Source of the DNA: Chryseobacterium pennipullorum
Lineage (GTDB): Bacteria; Bacteroidota; Bacteroidia; Flavobacteriales; Weeksellaceae
Direction of reading: 5' to 3'
Assembly (NCBI RefSeq): GCF_003384725.1
Contig: NZ_QNVV01000001.1
Coordinates: 248,001 to 312,000 of the forward strand
Length of the DNA: 64,000 nucleotides
Below, piece by piece: positions 1 through 9,547 of the stretch. Both the position numbers and the translations under genes were made by a program. Position 1 is the first letter of the stretch; the number at the start of each line of letters is the position of its first letter. Below the pieces are notes generated by a model, which saw only the letters and a list, made by a program, of their open reading frames with translations, ran no database searches and was not told the DNA's origin.

Positions 1-478
1 GATATTTCCAGTAATGTTGTGCTGCAATACCTTCCATATTGGTAATATCACCACTTTTCACGTTATTTTGGTAATCAATCATCGGCTCGTAATAATTTCC
101 TAAGCGCCTTAAAACTTCTTTTTGGTTTTCAATTTTACATTCCACAGTTTGTTTCCAAAGCTGTTTTTTAAGGGGTTCACTGGCTTCTAATTGGTCTTTG
201 ATTCGATCAGAATGCTCAGTATGTCCATACAGCGGAAGCATCATTCCGTGAGGTAAATGATGACTGTCGCAACTGACTACTACCACATTGTTTCCCATCA
301 TTTTCTGAATTAACTGATGAGAAATGGTAATCTGGAAATGATCCAACATCAGCAATCCCAAATCTTCCACCGGAACTTTACCTTTCGTTTCCTTAGTGGA
401 GGGTTCTAAAATATACATTTGTTCATCTTTGAGTTTAAGATAAGCAGGATTGCCGATGTAAATTGAGCGGATGATCAT
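1..478 (-). CDS. cas1: Cas1 CRISPR integrase, N-terminal part (cut by window edge)
   Basis: Cas1 is the metal-dependent integrase that, with Cas2, inserts new spacers into the CRISPR array. The visible 159 residues start MIIRSIYIGN at 478 and run off the left edge. The motif NMEGIAAQHYW at about 147-157 carries the first catalytic glutamate (E149), and the early KVPVEDLGLLMLD stretch is typical of Cas1 beta-domains. The start lies 10 bp after the cas9 stop, so the two are co-transcribed in the order cas9-cas1 usual for type II-C. The C-terminal catalytic His and Asp, cas2 and the repeat array are expected further left and are not visible. Confidence is high for the family. Confidence 0.95.
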   Translation of the reverse strand, partial: MIIRSIYIGNPAYLKLKDEQMYILEPSTKETKGKVPVEDLGLLMLDHFQITISHQLIQKMMGNNVVVVSCDSHHLPHGMMLPLYGHTEHSDRIKDQLEASEPLKKQLWKQTVECKIENQKEVLRRLGNYYEPMIDYQNNVKSGDITNMEGIAAQHYWKY

Positions 479-488
479 ATTATAATTA

Positions 489-3400
489 TTAATGCCATTT
501 TATTTTCCCATCAAGTGTAACTTCGAAATCTTTATGTTCAACAGCAAAATTCCATTGTCCCTGACTCAATCTTAGAAATATTTGCTTCTCTTTAAAGTCA
601 AATAATGAATATTCCTTATTTTCTTTTTTGAGTTCAGTATCTATTCCCGCCGCTAAATGATGTCTGAATTTCATTCTCCCGGAATCTGCCTCAAATTGGT
701 ACACTTTAAATAGCCGTCTGGATATCTCCTCACTATCAAGCTCTTTTAATTCACTAAAAGAATCTTTATAGAAAATGACTTTATCCTCTTTTTTCAGAAC
801 AGTGTATAATGGAATAATTGATTTATTTTTCCCTCTACCTACTTCAATTGAAGAAAATTCAGGTTCATTATACAAGCTTTTTATATCTTTCAGTTTTAAT
901 TCTGACAGCTCAATAATAGATAATACTTTCATTGCTTTGCCTGCTTCATTTTTATAAAAAAGACAGTATGGATTTTCTCCATTAACAGCTAATGTTCTTT
1001 TTTTATATTCTTTTTTAGATTCAAACTGGTGTTGATGCACTTTCACTGCAGTGCTATATTTCAATTGCCGTTCAAAGCATCTGATTTTTCTTATTTTTTC
1101 TCCTATTTTATTTCCTTCTGAATCCAGCATATAAACCCCATTCATAAGGGCTGATTTGAAATCCGAATCATCAACCTGCTTTTTTATCATTTCGAATAAA
1201 GCTTTATCAACAATAATTTTTTCTATTTCTTCTATTGTTTTAAAACCAGGTGAATTCGCATCATTCTTATATATTAAGGGTCTTCTCAATACTAGAAAAA
1301 CGTCATCCTTCAAAATCATATTTTTATTTTCATCAAAAAGAATCTGACCATCATCATTTCTTAACGGCTGTTTTATAGCCCCGTAAAATGTTTCACCATG
1401 CAGCTGTCCTCTGATCGTATCTCCTTTTGCTATTTTAGGGATCTTCCTCCCTTCATCATCCAATTTATAATGATAGACATCTTTATCATCCTTAAGCTTA
1501 GTGTAATCTATTTTACCTCTTTTTCTCGATATCTTATAAGTTTGGGTAACCGTTCTATTGTCAACAAGATTATTGATTAGAATTCGATGTTGAATCTCCA
1601 AAATATACTTATCAGAAAAAGTTTCCCACTCCATAGGTTTCTCGTGATAAACTTTTCCTGTCCGATTATCTAATTCTTCTTCATATAGTTTGATAATTCT
1701 TTCCCTGTGAAAAGCATTGGGTATTAAGGTAAGAATGGCGGCATCCTCCGCATGGTGACTATGTCTACTTCTATTTTTCCGTTCTTTGACAGATTGGATT
1801 TTGTATACCTTTTTAAAAATATCGGTTACTGTACCTTTTTCTACCGAAACGTTTTTGAATAATGTTTTAAAATAGGGAAGTGCATATTTTGTGATAAGCT
1901 GGGTATCTTTAAGCTGATTATTCCGCCAGCCAGCTTTATATTCAGTAATAGTGAAAGCAGCTAATTTAGCTCTCCAATAGTCTAATTCCAATTTGATAGT
2001 ATGGTACTTTACAATACAATTATCCTTTATTTCTTTCGAACTGGCATAAGATGCTTTTTTCTTCCAGTCATCATATAATTTTTCAAGGTCGTGGATTTTT
2101 TTCCACTTTATGATAACCTGTTCTTTACCTTTAGTTTCTTTGCGTTGAACAGTTCTTTCTCCAAAAAGAAATTCCATATTTCTGATGATCGAACTAAAAG
2201 CTTCTCCATTAAAAACAGATTCTGATTCATAATTCAGCAATTGAGTTGGAAGTCTTTTCGCTTTATACTTTCTGTTATAAGCAGCATCAGCAATGGTAAG
2301 ATTTTTAAGTTCATTGTCAAAACTTATACTTGCAGGAATTGTATGTTCAAAATCATACTTATTGCCAGAAAAAAGATCTGTCAGAGAAATGGATTTTCCT
2401 GTATAAATACAAATTTTATTCTGTTCATGCCATAGTCTTAATTTACGGATTAGTATATTTTCGTCAATTAATGCAATATTGGAAAACAGATCTCTATACT
2501 CCCTGATTTCTTTTCGGTAGGAATCATTCTCTTTTTCCTTTTCTTTTTGCCAGATCTCAATTGCTTTACGTCTGTTTTTATCATTCAGTTCCCTGGCTAT
2601 TTCAACAACAACTTTGGTATCTTCATCAATTTTTCTTTCCTGCAACAGATAATTAACTAGATTTTTAAGCTTATATAATGATTTTAAAGCCATTGGATTT
2701 TTGAATCCTTTGTTTAATGGTTCCGGATTTCCGAGAAGTCTGATTTGCCTCCCCTCAAATTCTGCTTCAGCGTTTCTTGAAACAAATCTGGAAACTTCAT
2801 GTTCTTCAATATAGTATTTTTTCTTATCTAGGGAATACTCAAAATAATCTTTAGCCACCATATAATTCTCCTGTTCTGAAGGATGCCACAGGTGCTTCTT
2901 TTTATCATCTGTAACATGATAAGTATTCTTCAGGAATTCAAAAATTCTATCATGAATTCTTGTGGGTTTTATGAAAAAGTTGGCTTTAGGGAATAATGGC
3001 TTTTTCAAAAACTCCAAATATTGGGTTGATACCTTATTAATTACAGCCAATTTCTCTTCTTCATTCATTTTTTCCCAGCTTGATGTCCCATAATTATCTG
3101 TAATTTTACTAAGAATCTGTTTTTTTTCCTCCATATCCAATCCTCTGTTATCAGAAATATAATATCTATCACGGCTATTAAGCATATCAGAAACAAGACT
3201 ATTAACAATTGTGGTATTTTTTCTTTCGGATACATCTTTCTTTAGAAGAGATGTGATTTCTTCTGCAAAATGATTGACTATGCCTTGCGAGATATTATTT
3301 TCACTTAAAATTTTGTGTAGATTAGCCATATATACGGAGTGGCTATACAAAAATCCTTTTTGCAGATAAGGGAGCATCTTTTTAACAGCAGAAAGACTCA

Positions 3401-4739
3401 TTGTAGCATATCCCTGTTGTAATTTAATTTTAGAAAATTTAATTGCCTTTTCTTCATCTAAATGCAAATTTTCTCTCGCAAATTTTTTAAGATTTTCCTG
3501 TCCGTCAAAAGTTAAAAGTATATGCCATAAATCCTCGAACGTATACTCAGCTCCATTTTTTCTCTGAGGTTGTGCACTTCGGTCCCCACTAACATCCCAG
3601 TGTAATAAATCTTTCCAATCCGTTCCAAAAATATCCAGAAAGTTTTTCAGCAGTTTTACTGAGATCACCTTTGTCTTTCCAGAATGTCTGGAAGATCTGT
3701 AAGCACCATCTTTGTTGAGTTGTTTATCTATCACATCAAGATCAAAATCTGAAGAGGATCTAAAAAAGAGAGGATAAATCTTCCCATAAAGATAATCTGA
3801 CAATTCTGTTTCGGAAGGAGGAATAATATTTAAATTGTTGATAAAAACCCAGGTACGGTATTCTTCATATAGCGGATGGCTCACCGCAACTCTCCTCTTA
3901 TTTTTTTCATAGATACAATTCCCAATTAAACTTTTTTGTTTTCTCAAAGGTCTTTGCCAGATAATGGTTTTCCAAAGTTTTTCATATTCGGGAGTAGAAA
4001 TATTCTGAACTTCACAAATCAATTTTAATTCTGTCTCATAATCTTTTCGAAGGTTATAGCGCTGCCTGATTCTTCCACCATTTTCCTTTTGAAAATGATA
4101 CAAAGCTGCTCCCAATGATTGATAGTGCATAATGTACTTTTCTATTTCATCCCTCCCTTTTGTTTTATTTTTTTCACTTCCTTCAAGCATTGTCCTAGCT
4201 TCCTCTTCATCTCTACCTTTAAATCCTCTTCTTTGCACTAACTGATACAGCACCCTTCCTAAAATATGAGGATTGCTATCAAAAACATCTTTATAGTTTT
4301 CATCAATGGATAAGGCTCTAAAAACATAATAGCTTTCATTTTTATCTTTTCCGAGTAAATTAAAATCAGGTTTACCATCTCCATCAAAATCAAATCTCAA
4401 CCAATTAATAAATTCTTTAGACTGAGGATATTCTCTCTTATTTCCTTTCGCATATTTCTTCCAGCGATTTAATTCTTCATTTGTCAATGGGCACATTTCT
4501 TTCTCTATCAAAAAGTCCAATAACGCGTATTTTCTATATTTTTCTGCTTGATAATTTCTTCTTTTCCCTCGGCTTTCTGTTCTTTTCTGAACTTTGGGAA
4601 ACTCAACACCCTTTTCTGAAGCCACTCCCTTTTCAAAAGTAATGACCCCACAATCTTCAATCTGATTTTCTGATAATTCTGTATTTCTGATTGCCCATCC
4701 CGTACTATTTGTACCAAGATCAATTCCTAATATTTTCAT
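489..4739 (-). CDS. cas9: Cas9 RNA-guided endonuclease, type II-C, 1416 aa
   Basis: Cas9 cuts double-stranded DNA matching the crRNA, using one RuvC-like and one HNH nuclease site. All catalytic motifs are present. RuvC-I is GIDLGTNSTGWA with D7. RuvC-II is VVVEIAREL with E713. The HNH segment YDFEHTIPASISFDNELKN has H799 and N813, with N822 following. RuvC-III is HSHHAEDAA with H996 and D999. An arginine-rich bridge helix (QKRTESRGKRRNYQ) lies at about 51-64. Length is at the large end for type II-C and normal for Bacteroidota. It starts next to a divergent tracrRNA and is followed after 10 bp by cas1. No Cas4 or Csn2 is visible. The protein looks intact and active; PAM preference cannot be read from sequence. 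Confidence 0.97.
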   Translation of the reverse strand: MKILGIDLGTNSTGWAIRNTELSENQIEDCGVITFEKGVASEKGVEFPKVQKRTESRGKRRNYQAEKYRKYALLDFLIEKEMCPLTNEELNRWKKYAKGNKREYPQSKEFINWLRFDFDGDGKPDFNLLGKDKNESYYVFRALSIDENYKDVFDSNPHILGRVLYQLVQRRGFKGRDEEEARTMLEGSEKNKTKGRDEIEKYIMHYQSLGAALYHFQKENGGRIRQRYNLRKDYETELKLICEVQNISTPEYEKLWKTIIWQRPLRKQKSLIGNCIYEKNKRRVAVSHPLYEEYRTWVFINNLNIIPPSETELSDYLYGKIYPLFFRSSSDFDLDVIDKQLNKDGAYRSSRHSGKTKVISVKLLKNFLDIFGTDWKDLLHWDVSGDRSAQPQRKNGAEYTFEDLWHILLTFDGQENLKKFARENLHLDEEKAIKFSKIKLQQGYATMSLSAVKKMLPYLQKGFLYSHSVYMANLHKILSENNISQGIVNHFAEEITSLLKKDVSERKNTTIVNSLVSDMLNSRDRYYISDNRGLDMEEKKQILSKITDNYGTSSWEKMNEEEKLAVINKVSTQYLEFLKKPLFPKANFFIKPTRIHDRIFEFLKNTYHVTDDKKKHLWHPSEQENYMVAKDYFEYSLDKKKYYIEEHEVSRFVSRNAEAEFEGRQIRLLGNPEPLNKGFKNPMALKSLYKLKNLVNYLLQERKIDEDTKVVVEIARELNDKNRRKAIEIWQKEKEKENDSYRKEIREYRDLFSNIALIDENILIRKLRLWHEQNKICIYTGKSISLTDLFSGNKYDFEHTIPASISFDNELKNLTIADAAYNRKYKAKRLPTQLLNYESESVFNGEAFSSIIRNMEFLFGERTVQRKETKGKEQVIIKWKKIHDLEKLYDDWKKKASYASSKEIKDNCIVKYHTIKLELDYWRAKLAAFTITEYKAGWRNNQLKDTQLITKYALPYFKTLFKNVSVEKGTVTDIFKKVYKIQSVKERKNRSRHSHHAEDAAILTLIPNAFHRERIIKLYEEELDNRTGKVYHEKPMEWETFSDKYILEIQHRILINNLVDNRTVTQTYKISRKRGKIDYTKLKDDKDVYHYKLDDEGRKIPKIAKGDTIRGQLHGETFYGAIKQPLRNDDGQILFDENKNMILKDDVFLVLRRPLIYKNDANSPGFKTIEEIEKIIVDKALFEMIKKQVDDSDFKSALMNGVYMLDSEGNKIGEKIRKIRCFERQLKYSTAVKVHQHQFESKKEYKKRTLAVNGENPYCLFYKNEAGKAMKVLSIIELSELKLKDIKSLYNEPEFSSIEVGRGKNKSIIPLYTVLKKEDKVIFYKDSFSELKELDSEEISRRLFKVYQFEADSGRMKFRHHLAAGIDTELKKENKEYSLFDFKEKQIFLRLSQGQWNFAVEHKDFEVTLDGKIKWH

Positions 4740-4806
4740 CTTGTATTATCTTGTTATTGATTTAAAAGTAAAAATAAATATTTCTTCACAATTACGGCTT
4801 TCCGTA

Positions 4807-4836
4807 TTGGCCTGTTGAAAATTATTACTATTTTTG
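4807..4836 (+). promoter_or_regulatory. Promoter for tracrRNA, inside the anti-repeat region
   Basis: TTG at 4807-4809, a 19-bp spacer and TATTTTTG at 4829-4836 match the Bacteroidota pattern TTG-N19-TAnnTTTG exactly. The predicted start is about 4842. It points away from cas9 and would produce a tracrRNA with a short anti-repeat. Confidence 0.6.
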
Positions 4837-4841
4837 AACAA

Positions 4842-4906
4842 AGCAATTCACAATAAGGCTATAAGCCGAAGAATATCTTTAGTCCTGCGTAATTCGTGGG
4901 ATTTTT
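4842..4906 (+). ncRNA. Predicted tracrRNA of the type II-C system
   Basis: The tracrRNA pairs with the repeat part of pre-crRNA and is held by Cas9. AAAGCAATTCACAAT at 4840-4854 is the candidate anti-repeat; its complement, starting TTGTGAATTGC, resembles the 5' end of repeats known from flavobacterial type II-C arrays (from memory). A small stem GGCT/AGCC follows at 4857-4867. A 7-bp stem at 4883-4901 (TCCTGCG with CGTGGGA, two wobbles) followed by TTTTT is a clear terminator. Upstream bases 4814-4839 may form a longer anti-repeat if transcription starts earlier. The array is outside the window, so the pairing cannot be confirmed here. Confidence 0.75.
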
Positions 4907-4971
4907 ATTTGTATAAGAACAGTCCTTTTTCTCATTCCAAAACCCTATTTTAGCGATCCGAAAACATAACA

Positions 4972-7095
4972 ATGACGACCGTAGCATTTATACAGAAGCA
5001 GCTCGATATTTCTGAGAAGAGCATCAACAATACTTTACAACTATTAGCAGAAGACTGTACCATTCCTTTTATAGCTCGTTACCGAAAGGATAAGACCGGG
5101 AATCTTGATGAGATCCAGATCGAGCAGATCGGTAAGATCAGCAGGCAGTTTGAGGAGATCATGAAGCGGAAGGAATCTATTTTAAAATCTATAGAAGAGC
5201 AGAATGCTTTGTCGCCGGAACTTCAGCAAAGAATAGAACAAAGCTTTGACCTTCAGGAACTGGAAGATCTTTACCTGCCTTTCAAAAAGAGGAAGAAAAC
5301 CAAAGCGGACAGCGCCAAGGAAAAAGGATTGGAGCCTTTAGCCAGAATCATCATGAGCCAAAAAAATAATGATGTTCGGTTTTTAGCATCAAAATATTTA
5401 AATAATGAGGTTCCGTCTGAAGAAGATGCGCTGCAGGGAGCCAGAGACATCATGGCGGAGTGGATCAATGAAAATATGTATGTTCGTAAGAACCTGCGTC
5501 GCTTGTTCCAGCGTAAGGCTGTTGTTACTTCTAAAGTGGTGAAGGCAAAAAAGGATGAAGAGGATGCCCAGAAGTTTTCGCAGTATTTTGAATGGGAAGA
5601 AAACCTCAGCAGAACTCCTTCTCATAGGCTTTTGGCGATGCTGAGAGCAGAATCGGAAGGTTTTGTAAAAACAAATGTAGGGATCGATAAAGAAGAAGCG
5701 ATTGACTTTATAGAAAAAGCAATTATCAAATCTAATAATGAAAGTGCTGAGCAGATAGCGCTGGCGGTAAAAGACAGTTATAAAAGACTTTTAGAACCCG
5801 CTATTTCAAATGAAGCCCTGCAGGAAGCCAAAGAAAAAGCAGATAAAAAAGCTATTGAGATCTTTGCTGAAAATCTCAGCCAGCTGCTGCTGGCGCCCCC
5901 ATTGGGAGAAAAGAGAATTTTAGCCATCGACCCGGGATACCGGAGCGGATGCAAAGTGGTATGCCTGGATGAGAAGGGTGATCTGCTGCATAATGAGACC
6001 CTCTACCCTCACGCTCCACAGAATGAATCAGGAATGGCAATGAAAAAGATCCGTTCTATGGTGAATGCATACAATATTGAGGCTATTTCTATCGGAAACG
6101 GAACAGCAAGTCGTGAAACTGAATTTTTCATTAAGAAAATTGCTTTTGATAAGCCTTTGCAGGTTTTTGTGGTTTCGGAAGCGGGAGCATCAGTTTATTC
6201 CGCCAGCAAAATTGCAAGGGACGAATTCCCATCCTATGACGTTACGGTACGTGGTGCGGTTTCTATCGGGAGAAGGCTTTCTGATCCGCTGGCCGAGCTG
6301 GTAAAGATTGACCCGAAGTCTATTGGTGTGGGCCAGTATCAGCACGACGTAGATCAGACACAGCTGAAAAGCGAGCTGGATTCTACGGTCATGCGTTGTG
6401 TAAATTCTGTGGGCATCAACTTGAATACAGCCAGTAAGTCACTGTTGAGCTATGTCTCAGGTATCGGCGAAAAAATGGCCGAAAATATCGTTAATTACCG
6501 TACAGAAAACGGAGCTTTTGAAGACCGTAAACAGCTTAAAAAAGTGCCCCGGCTGGGCGAAAAAGCATTCCAGCAGGCTGCTGCTTTCGTCAGGATATCC
6601 AATGCTAAAAATCCTCTCGATAATTCAGCGGTACACCCTGAAGCTTATGGAGTGGTAGAAAAAATAGCAAAAGACCTGGGAATTAAAACCCATGAACTGA
6701 TTGCCAATAAAGAAAAAATTGCCCTTGTAAAACCGGAAAACTATATGACCGGTGAGATCGGAATTCTGGGGATCAAAGACATCTTGAAAGAGCTTGAAAA
6801 ACCAGGCCTGGATCCCCGAAAAGCGGCTAAGGTATTTGAATTTGATCCCACTGTTAAAAGCATTAAGGATCTGAAAGCAGGAATGATCCTTCCCGGTATT
6901 GTAAACAATATTACCGCCTTTGGATGTTTCGTGGATATGGGGATCAAAGAAAGCGGACTGGTTCATATCTCACAGCTGAAAGACGGTTTTGTCTCGGATG
7001 TCAATGAGGTGGTGAAACTTCACCAGCACGTCAGGGTAAAAGTGACGGAAGTGGATGAGGCAAGGAAAAGAGTACAATTGAGCATGATTTTGTAA
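4972..7095 (+). CDS. tex: Tex-family RNA-binding transcription accessory protein, 707 aa
   Basis: Tex proteins bind nucleic acid and affect transcription and stress tolerance in the cytoplasm. The family order is visible: an N-terminal helical Tex domain (about 1-200), a YqgF/RNase H-like domain at about 318-450 (ILAIDPGYRSGCKV), helix-hairpin-helix repeats at about 480-560 (LLSYVSGIGEKMAENIV and LKKVPRLGEKAFQQ), and a C-terminal S1 domain at about 635-707 (GMILPGIVNNITAFGCFVDMG). Length is slightly short of the usual 720-780 but complete. The start ATG at 4972 lies 66 bp after the tracrRNA terminator. It is transcribed away from cas9 and shows no functional link with the CRISPR genes. Confidence 0.93.
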   Translation: MTTVAFIQKQLDISEKSINNTLQLLAEDCTIPFIARYRKDKTGNLDEIQIEQIGKISRQFEEIMKRKESILKSIEEQNALSPELQQRIEQSFDLQELEDLYLPFKKRKKTKADSAKEKGLEPLARIIMSQKNNDVRFLASKYLNNEVPSEEDALQGARDIMAEWINENMYVRKNLRRLFQRKAVVTSKVVKAKKDEEDAQKFSQYFEWEENLSRTPSHRLLAMLRAESEGFVKTNVGIDKEEAIDFIEKAIIKSNNESAEQIALAVKDSYKRLLEPAISNEALQEAKEKADKKAIEIFAENLSQLLLAPPLGEKRILAIDPGYRSGCKVVCLDEKGDLLHNETLYPHAPQNESGMAMKKIRSMVNAYNIEAISIGNGTASRETEFFIKKIAFDKPLQVFVVSEAGASVYSASKIARDEFPSYDVTVRGAVSIGRRLSDPLAELVKIDPKSIGVGQYQHDVDQTQLKSELDSTVMRCVNSVGINLNTASKSLLSYVSGIGEKMAENIVNYRTENGAFEDRKQLKKVPRLGEKAFQQAAAFVRISNAKNPLDNSAVHPEAYGVVEKIAKDLGIKTHELIANKEKIALVKPENYMTGEIGILGIKDILKELEKPGLDPRKAAKVFEFDPTVKSIKDLKAGMILPGIVNNITAFGCFVDMGIKESGLVHISQLKDGFVSDVNEVVKLHQHVRVKVTEVDEARKRVQLSMIL

Positions 7096-7233
7096 GCAAT
7101 ATCTATTATTATTTAACCATTAAGATTATTTTAAGGGTTGAGAATCGTAAGCTGAGCTTCGCTTTAAGATATTTTACGCTCTGTACCTGCTTTAATAGTC
7201 AAATAATTGCTTAATGAAATAAAAAAATCGTAA

Positions 7234-7902
<669 letters not shown>

Positions 7903-7917
7903 GAATCGTGAAGACTG

Positions 7918-8496
7918 ATGACTACCATGAGAATTTCCCAACTAAAAGAGAGAAGAATCATTCACAGGCCAACCAGTGATTTTGATCATGAAGGGAAAAG
8001 AATTTATAAAGTCTTTGAGTATGACTTCACCTATGATCCTTCTTATCCTGGCAGTGGAAGAGAACGGCTTTATGCGAAGATCATCGATGCTCTTCCGTTT
8101 ATTTTCATTTTCTTTTGCCTGCTGAAATATCCGCTTTTTATATCTGTTATCCTCTCTCTACCCTGCATTCTCGTAGCCGGAACGATCTCTGAGATGTATT
8201 GGGGCACTACATTGGGAAAGAGGATGTTTAAGATCAACGTTATTGATGATTTTGGCAACTTTCCCGGCCTCTGGCTCTCTTTGAAACGAAATATCTTATG
8301 TTTTATCAATTTCTGTCCTGAATTTGCAGATTTTATTCCACCACCTAACCAAACATGGCAAGCGGAAAGCACCGAACTGAAATTCAGTATGAACCTAAAC
8401 AACAAAATCTGTAAAACATATATTGTTAAACAAAGTAAAATCAAAGAAATCCGTGAGCTTCTTTCACAGGCAAAAGTGACGAGCAAGGTATTATAA
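7918..8496 (+). CDS. RDD-family integral membrane protein
   Basis: The 192-residue protein carries an RDD domain of unknown function. The pattern RERLYAKIIDALPFIFIFF (about 40-58) holds the Arg and first Asp at the start of a membrane helix. A second membrane helix is at about 65-86. WGTTLGKRMFKINVIDDFG (about 97-115) is the usual GxxxGK loop with the second Asp. A hydrophilic tail follows. RDD proteins are proposed to be transport-related, but this one has no informative partner. It is 15 bp downstream of the HAD gene and convergent with the lipoprotein gene at 8605. Confidence 0.85.
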   Translation: MTTMRISQLKERRIIHRPTSDFDHEGKRIYKVFEYDFTYDPSYPGSGRERLYAKIIDALPFIFIFFCLLKYPLFISVILSLPCILVAGTISEMYWGTTLGKRMFKINVIDDFGNFPGLWLSLKRNILCFINFCPEFADFIPPPNQTWQAESTELKFSMNLNNKICKTYIVKQSKIKEIRELLSQAKVTSKVL

Positions 8497-8604
8497 ACCT
8501 ATAAGAGTCTATTCTTTATAGAACCAGACCTTACATATCTTCCTCATGGACCTTGGCTATTTCACTCTTTTTGTTCTCTGATGAAATTAATTCGCCTGTG
8601 CCTG

Positions 8605-9537
8605 CTAGTACAAACTCATCTCCTCAATATTACCATGGGCTGATAGTTTATATTTTCCCTTTTTTTTCTTGTTTAAATGGTCTGCAAAACTGATTTCATA
8701 GACGTCAATAGTCATATCAGAATTAATGATAAAAGTTTCGTAGGTTTCTTCGTCAGGCATTGCATATCCTATAGATTGACTGCTTACGATTTTGTTATTT
8801 TTAACGGTAACTATTTCCTGTAAACTGGAATCTCCCTCAAAATTGAGGACATATACAGCTATATCGCTGTTGAAGATTGACTGTATAGGAAATATAGCTT
8901 GTGGACGGCCTTCGTTACGATCTAAAATCTTGATGATTTTGTCATATTCAGATGTATTTAAGAGAGGATATTTCTCTTGACAATCAGCGGAGCTTGACTG
9001 TATGCAGGTTTGTTTGTAGTTTTCATAATCAAATGGCAGATGAACCGTACCCACAGCTGATCCCTTTTCTTTTTTGATGAGTATACTGCTTTCTTTTTTC
9101 AGGATGCATGTGTCCGGAGCATAATATTCGCCGTCAGGAATTTTTAAAATTGACCAACTTAAAGCCTGATCAGTTACTTTAATAAGGCATTTCCCCTTTC
9201 CTGAATTGAAGAAACTGTGAAAATCACCTACATATGCATTTTCCCCTCTATTAAAAGCGGCTTTTATATTGATGTTTTTCTCAAAATCACAATCAAGCTT
9301 TTGTCCGTAATTATATACTGCGCAATATTGTGCGAATAATGAATCATTGGTTATTTCAAGAATTTTCAACGTGAACTCCTGACTTTTATCTTCTGATTTC
9401 CAACGCCATGTTTCGGAAAAGATTTTTTCCTTATTTACGGTTATGTTATTAACAAGATTGTATTCCTTAGAATCGTTTCCTTTGCAAGAAATAAAGATCC
9501 CTGTAAGACCAATAAATAGTAAAAATTGATATACCAT
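8605..9537 (-). CDS. Lipoprotein of unknown function; candidate immunity protein
   Basis: I do not recognise the family. The 310 residues begin with a hydrophobic signal segment ending in FISCKGND, where Cys18 fits a lipoprotein lipobox, so the protein is probably anchored in the periplasm or outer membrane. The rest is soluble and mostly beta-like. It is the last gene of a four-gene operon, starting 10 bp after the stop of the two-enzyme peptidoglycan hydrolase. Its place directly after an effector-like enzyme and its periplasmic address fit an immunity protein protecting the producer's own wall. That role is inferred from position only. Confidence 0.6.
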   Translation of the reverse strand: MVYQFLLFIGLTGIFISCKGNDSKEYNLVNNITVNKEKIFSETWRWKSEDKSQEFTLKILEITNDSLFAQYCAVYNYGQKLDCDFEKNINIKAAFNRGENAYVGDFHSFFNSGKGKCLIKVTDQALSWSILKIPDGEYYAPDTCILKKESSILIKKEKGSAVGTVHLPFDYENYKQTCIQSSSADCQEKYPLLNTSEYDKIIKILDRNEGRPQAIFPIQSIFNSDIAVYVLNFEGDSSLQEIVTVKNNKIVSSQSIGYAMPDEETYETFIINSDMTIDVYEISFADHLNKKKKGKYKLSAHGNIEEMSLY

Positions 9538-9547
9538 GGTTAAAGTT

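Noticed and set aside
4793..4806. TACGG-CTTT-CCGTA inverted repeat as an operator of cas9
   Set aside because: Arms are only 5 bp and it overlaps the tracrRNA -33 element; not strong enough to report as a site.
1..4971. A CRISPR array inside the window
   Set aside because: No repeated 36-47-bp unit with spacers is present. In type II-C loci it follows cas1-cas2, which is beyond the left edge.
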